This document shows, one piece after another, positions 5,267 through 5,358 of a stretch of 5,358 nt of DNA (its first letter is position 1; the number at the start of each line of letters is the position of its first letter). The notes under the pieces were generated by a model. It was not told the DNA's origin. It ran no database searches and worked only from the letters and a program-made list of their open reading frames with translations. Source of the stretch: Cyanobacteria bacterium UBA1221 (GTDB lineage Bacteria > Cyanobacteriota > Vampirovibrionia > Gastranaerophilales > Gastranaerophilaceae); the NCBI GenBank assembly GCA_002309425.1, contig DBXD01000092.1:4918-10275 (forward strand), given 5' to 3'. Made by a program: the position numbers and the translations under genes.

Positions 5267-5295
5267 TTGATTTTAAAAAATGTTTATAGTACATT
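5267..5295 (+). promoter_or_regulatory. Candidate promoter of the tRNA-like gene
   Basis: TTGATT (5267-5272), a 17-base spacer and TACATT (5290-5295) match the sigma-70 hexamers at four of six bases each with ideal spacing. Transcription would begin near 5302, shortly before the tRNA-like sequence. The overlapping TATAGT (5285-5290) is a better -10 but has poor spacing to this -35. Confidence 0.4.
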
Positions 5296-5324
5296 AGCTT
5301 ATGCAAAGGCACTAGCTGATATGC

Positions 5325-5358
5325 GGGCTGCCAGCTCAGGTGGTTAGAGCACTCTGCC
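5325..5358 (+). tRNA. 5' part of a tRNA-like gene, cut by the window edge
   Basis: The D arm is clear: GCTC (5334-5337), loop AGGTGGTTA with the conserved A14, G18-G19 and A21 positions, and GAGC (5347-5350), followed by A26. Counting back, GGGCTGC (5325-5331) would be the 5' acceptor strand. Two points are odd. The base at position 8 is C (5332), where bacterial tRNAs almost always carry U. With regular spacing, position 33 would be C (5358) in place of the near-universal U. The anticodon and the whole 3' half lie outside, so the amino acid cannot be named. It may be a real tRNA with an unusual arm, a degraded copy, or an artefact of a sequence end. Confidence 0.5.

Noticed and set aside
1..5358. 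CRISPR array, insertion sequence or integrase
   Set aside because: No regularly spaced direct repeats, terminal inverted repeats with a transposase, or recombinase motifs are present.

Overview
This AT-rich window looks like part of a bacterial chromosome. It has short intergenic gaps, strong AAAGGAG-type ribosome binding sites and U-tailed hairpin terminators. The best lineage guess is an AT-rich relative of the Cyanobacteria, such as the gut Gastranaerophilales/Melainabacteria (Vampirovibrionia). The guess rests on remembered family flavour in GroEL (for example the stretch around DLVPVLEQVAR and the ERMEAVLED segment), so it is an inference. A low-GC Firmicute or another gut phylum is not excluded.

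Layout, left to right. Positions 1-283 are the upstream region of groES. No CIRCE (HrcA operator) is visible there, but three dyad symmetries are packed between 140 and 189. groES (284-568) and groEL (592-2235) form a two-gene chaperonin operon closed by a strong hairpin (2262-2291). That hairpin also terminates a convergent minus-strand gene of unknown function (2312-2758), a small basic protein with two hydrophobic segments. A 197-base divergent spacer separates it from a plus-strand exported protein (2956-3888) with a His-rich N-terminus followed by WG-type repeats. This gene again converges on a minus-strand gene through a shared bidirectional terminator (3892-3919). The minus-strand gene encodes an FMN-binding flavodoxin-fold protein (3921-4556) with a compact four-cysteine motif. 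Two small acidic genes of unknown function (4721-4930 and 4949-5170) follow on the plus strand as a probable operon, with a terminator at 5227-5252. The last bases look like the 5' part of a tRNA gene (from about 5325) cut by the window edge, with a plausible promoter at 5267-5295.

How the genes work together: only GroES and GroEL form a known machine, in which GroES caps the GroEL folding chamber. The other genes are separate transcription units with no shared pathway visible. The parts most worth a second look are the pair of small acidic ORFs with the protein-like reading frame after the second stop codon, the His-rich WG-repeat secreted protein, the unknown two-hydrophobic-segment protein, and the dyad cluster in front of groESL.
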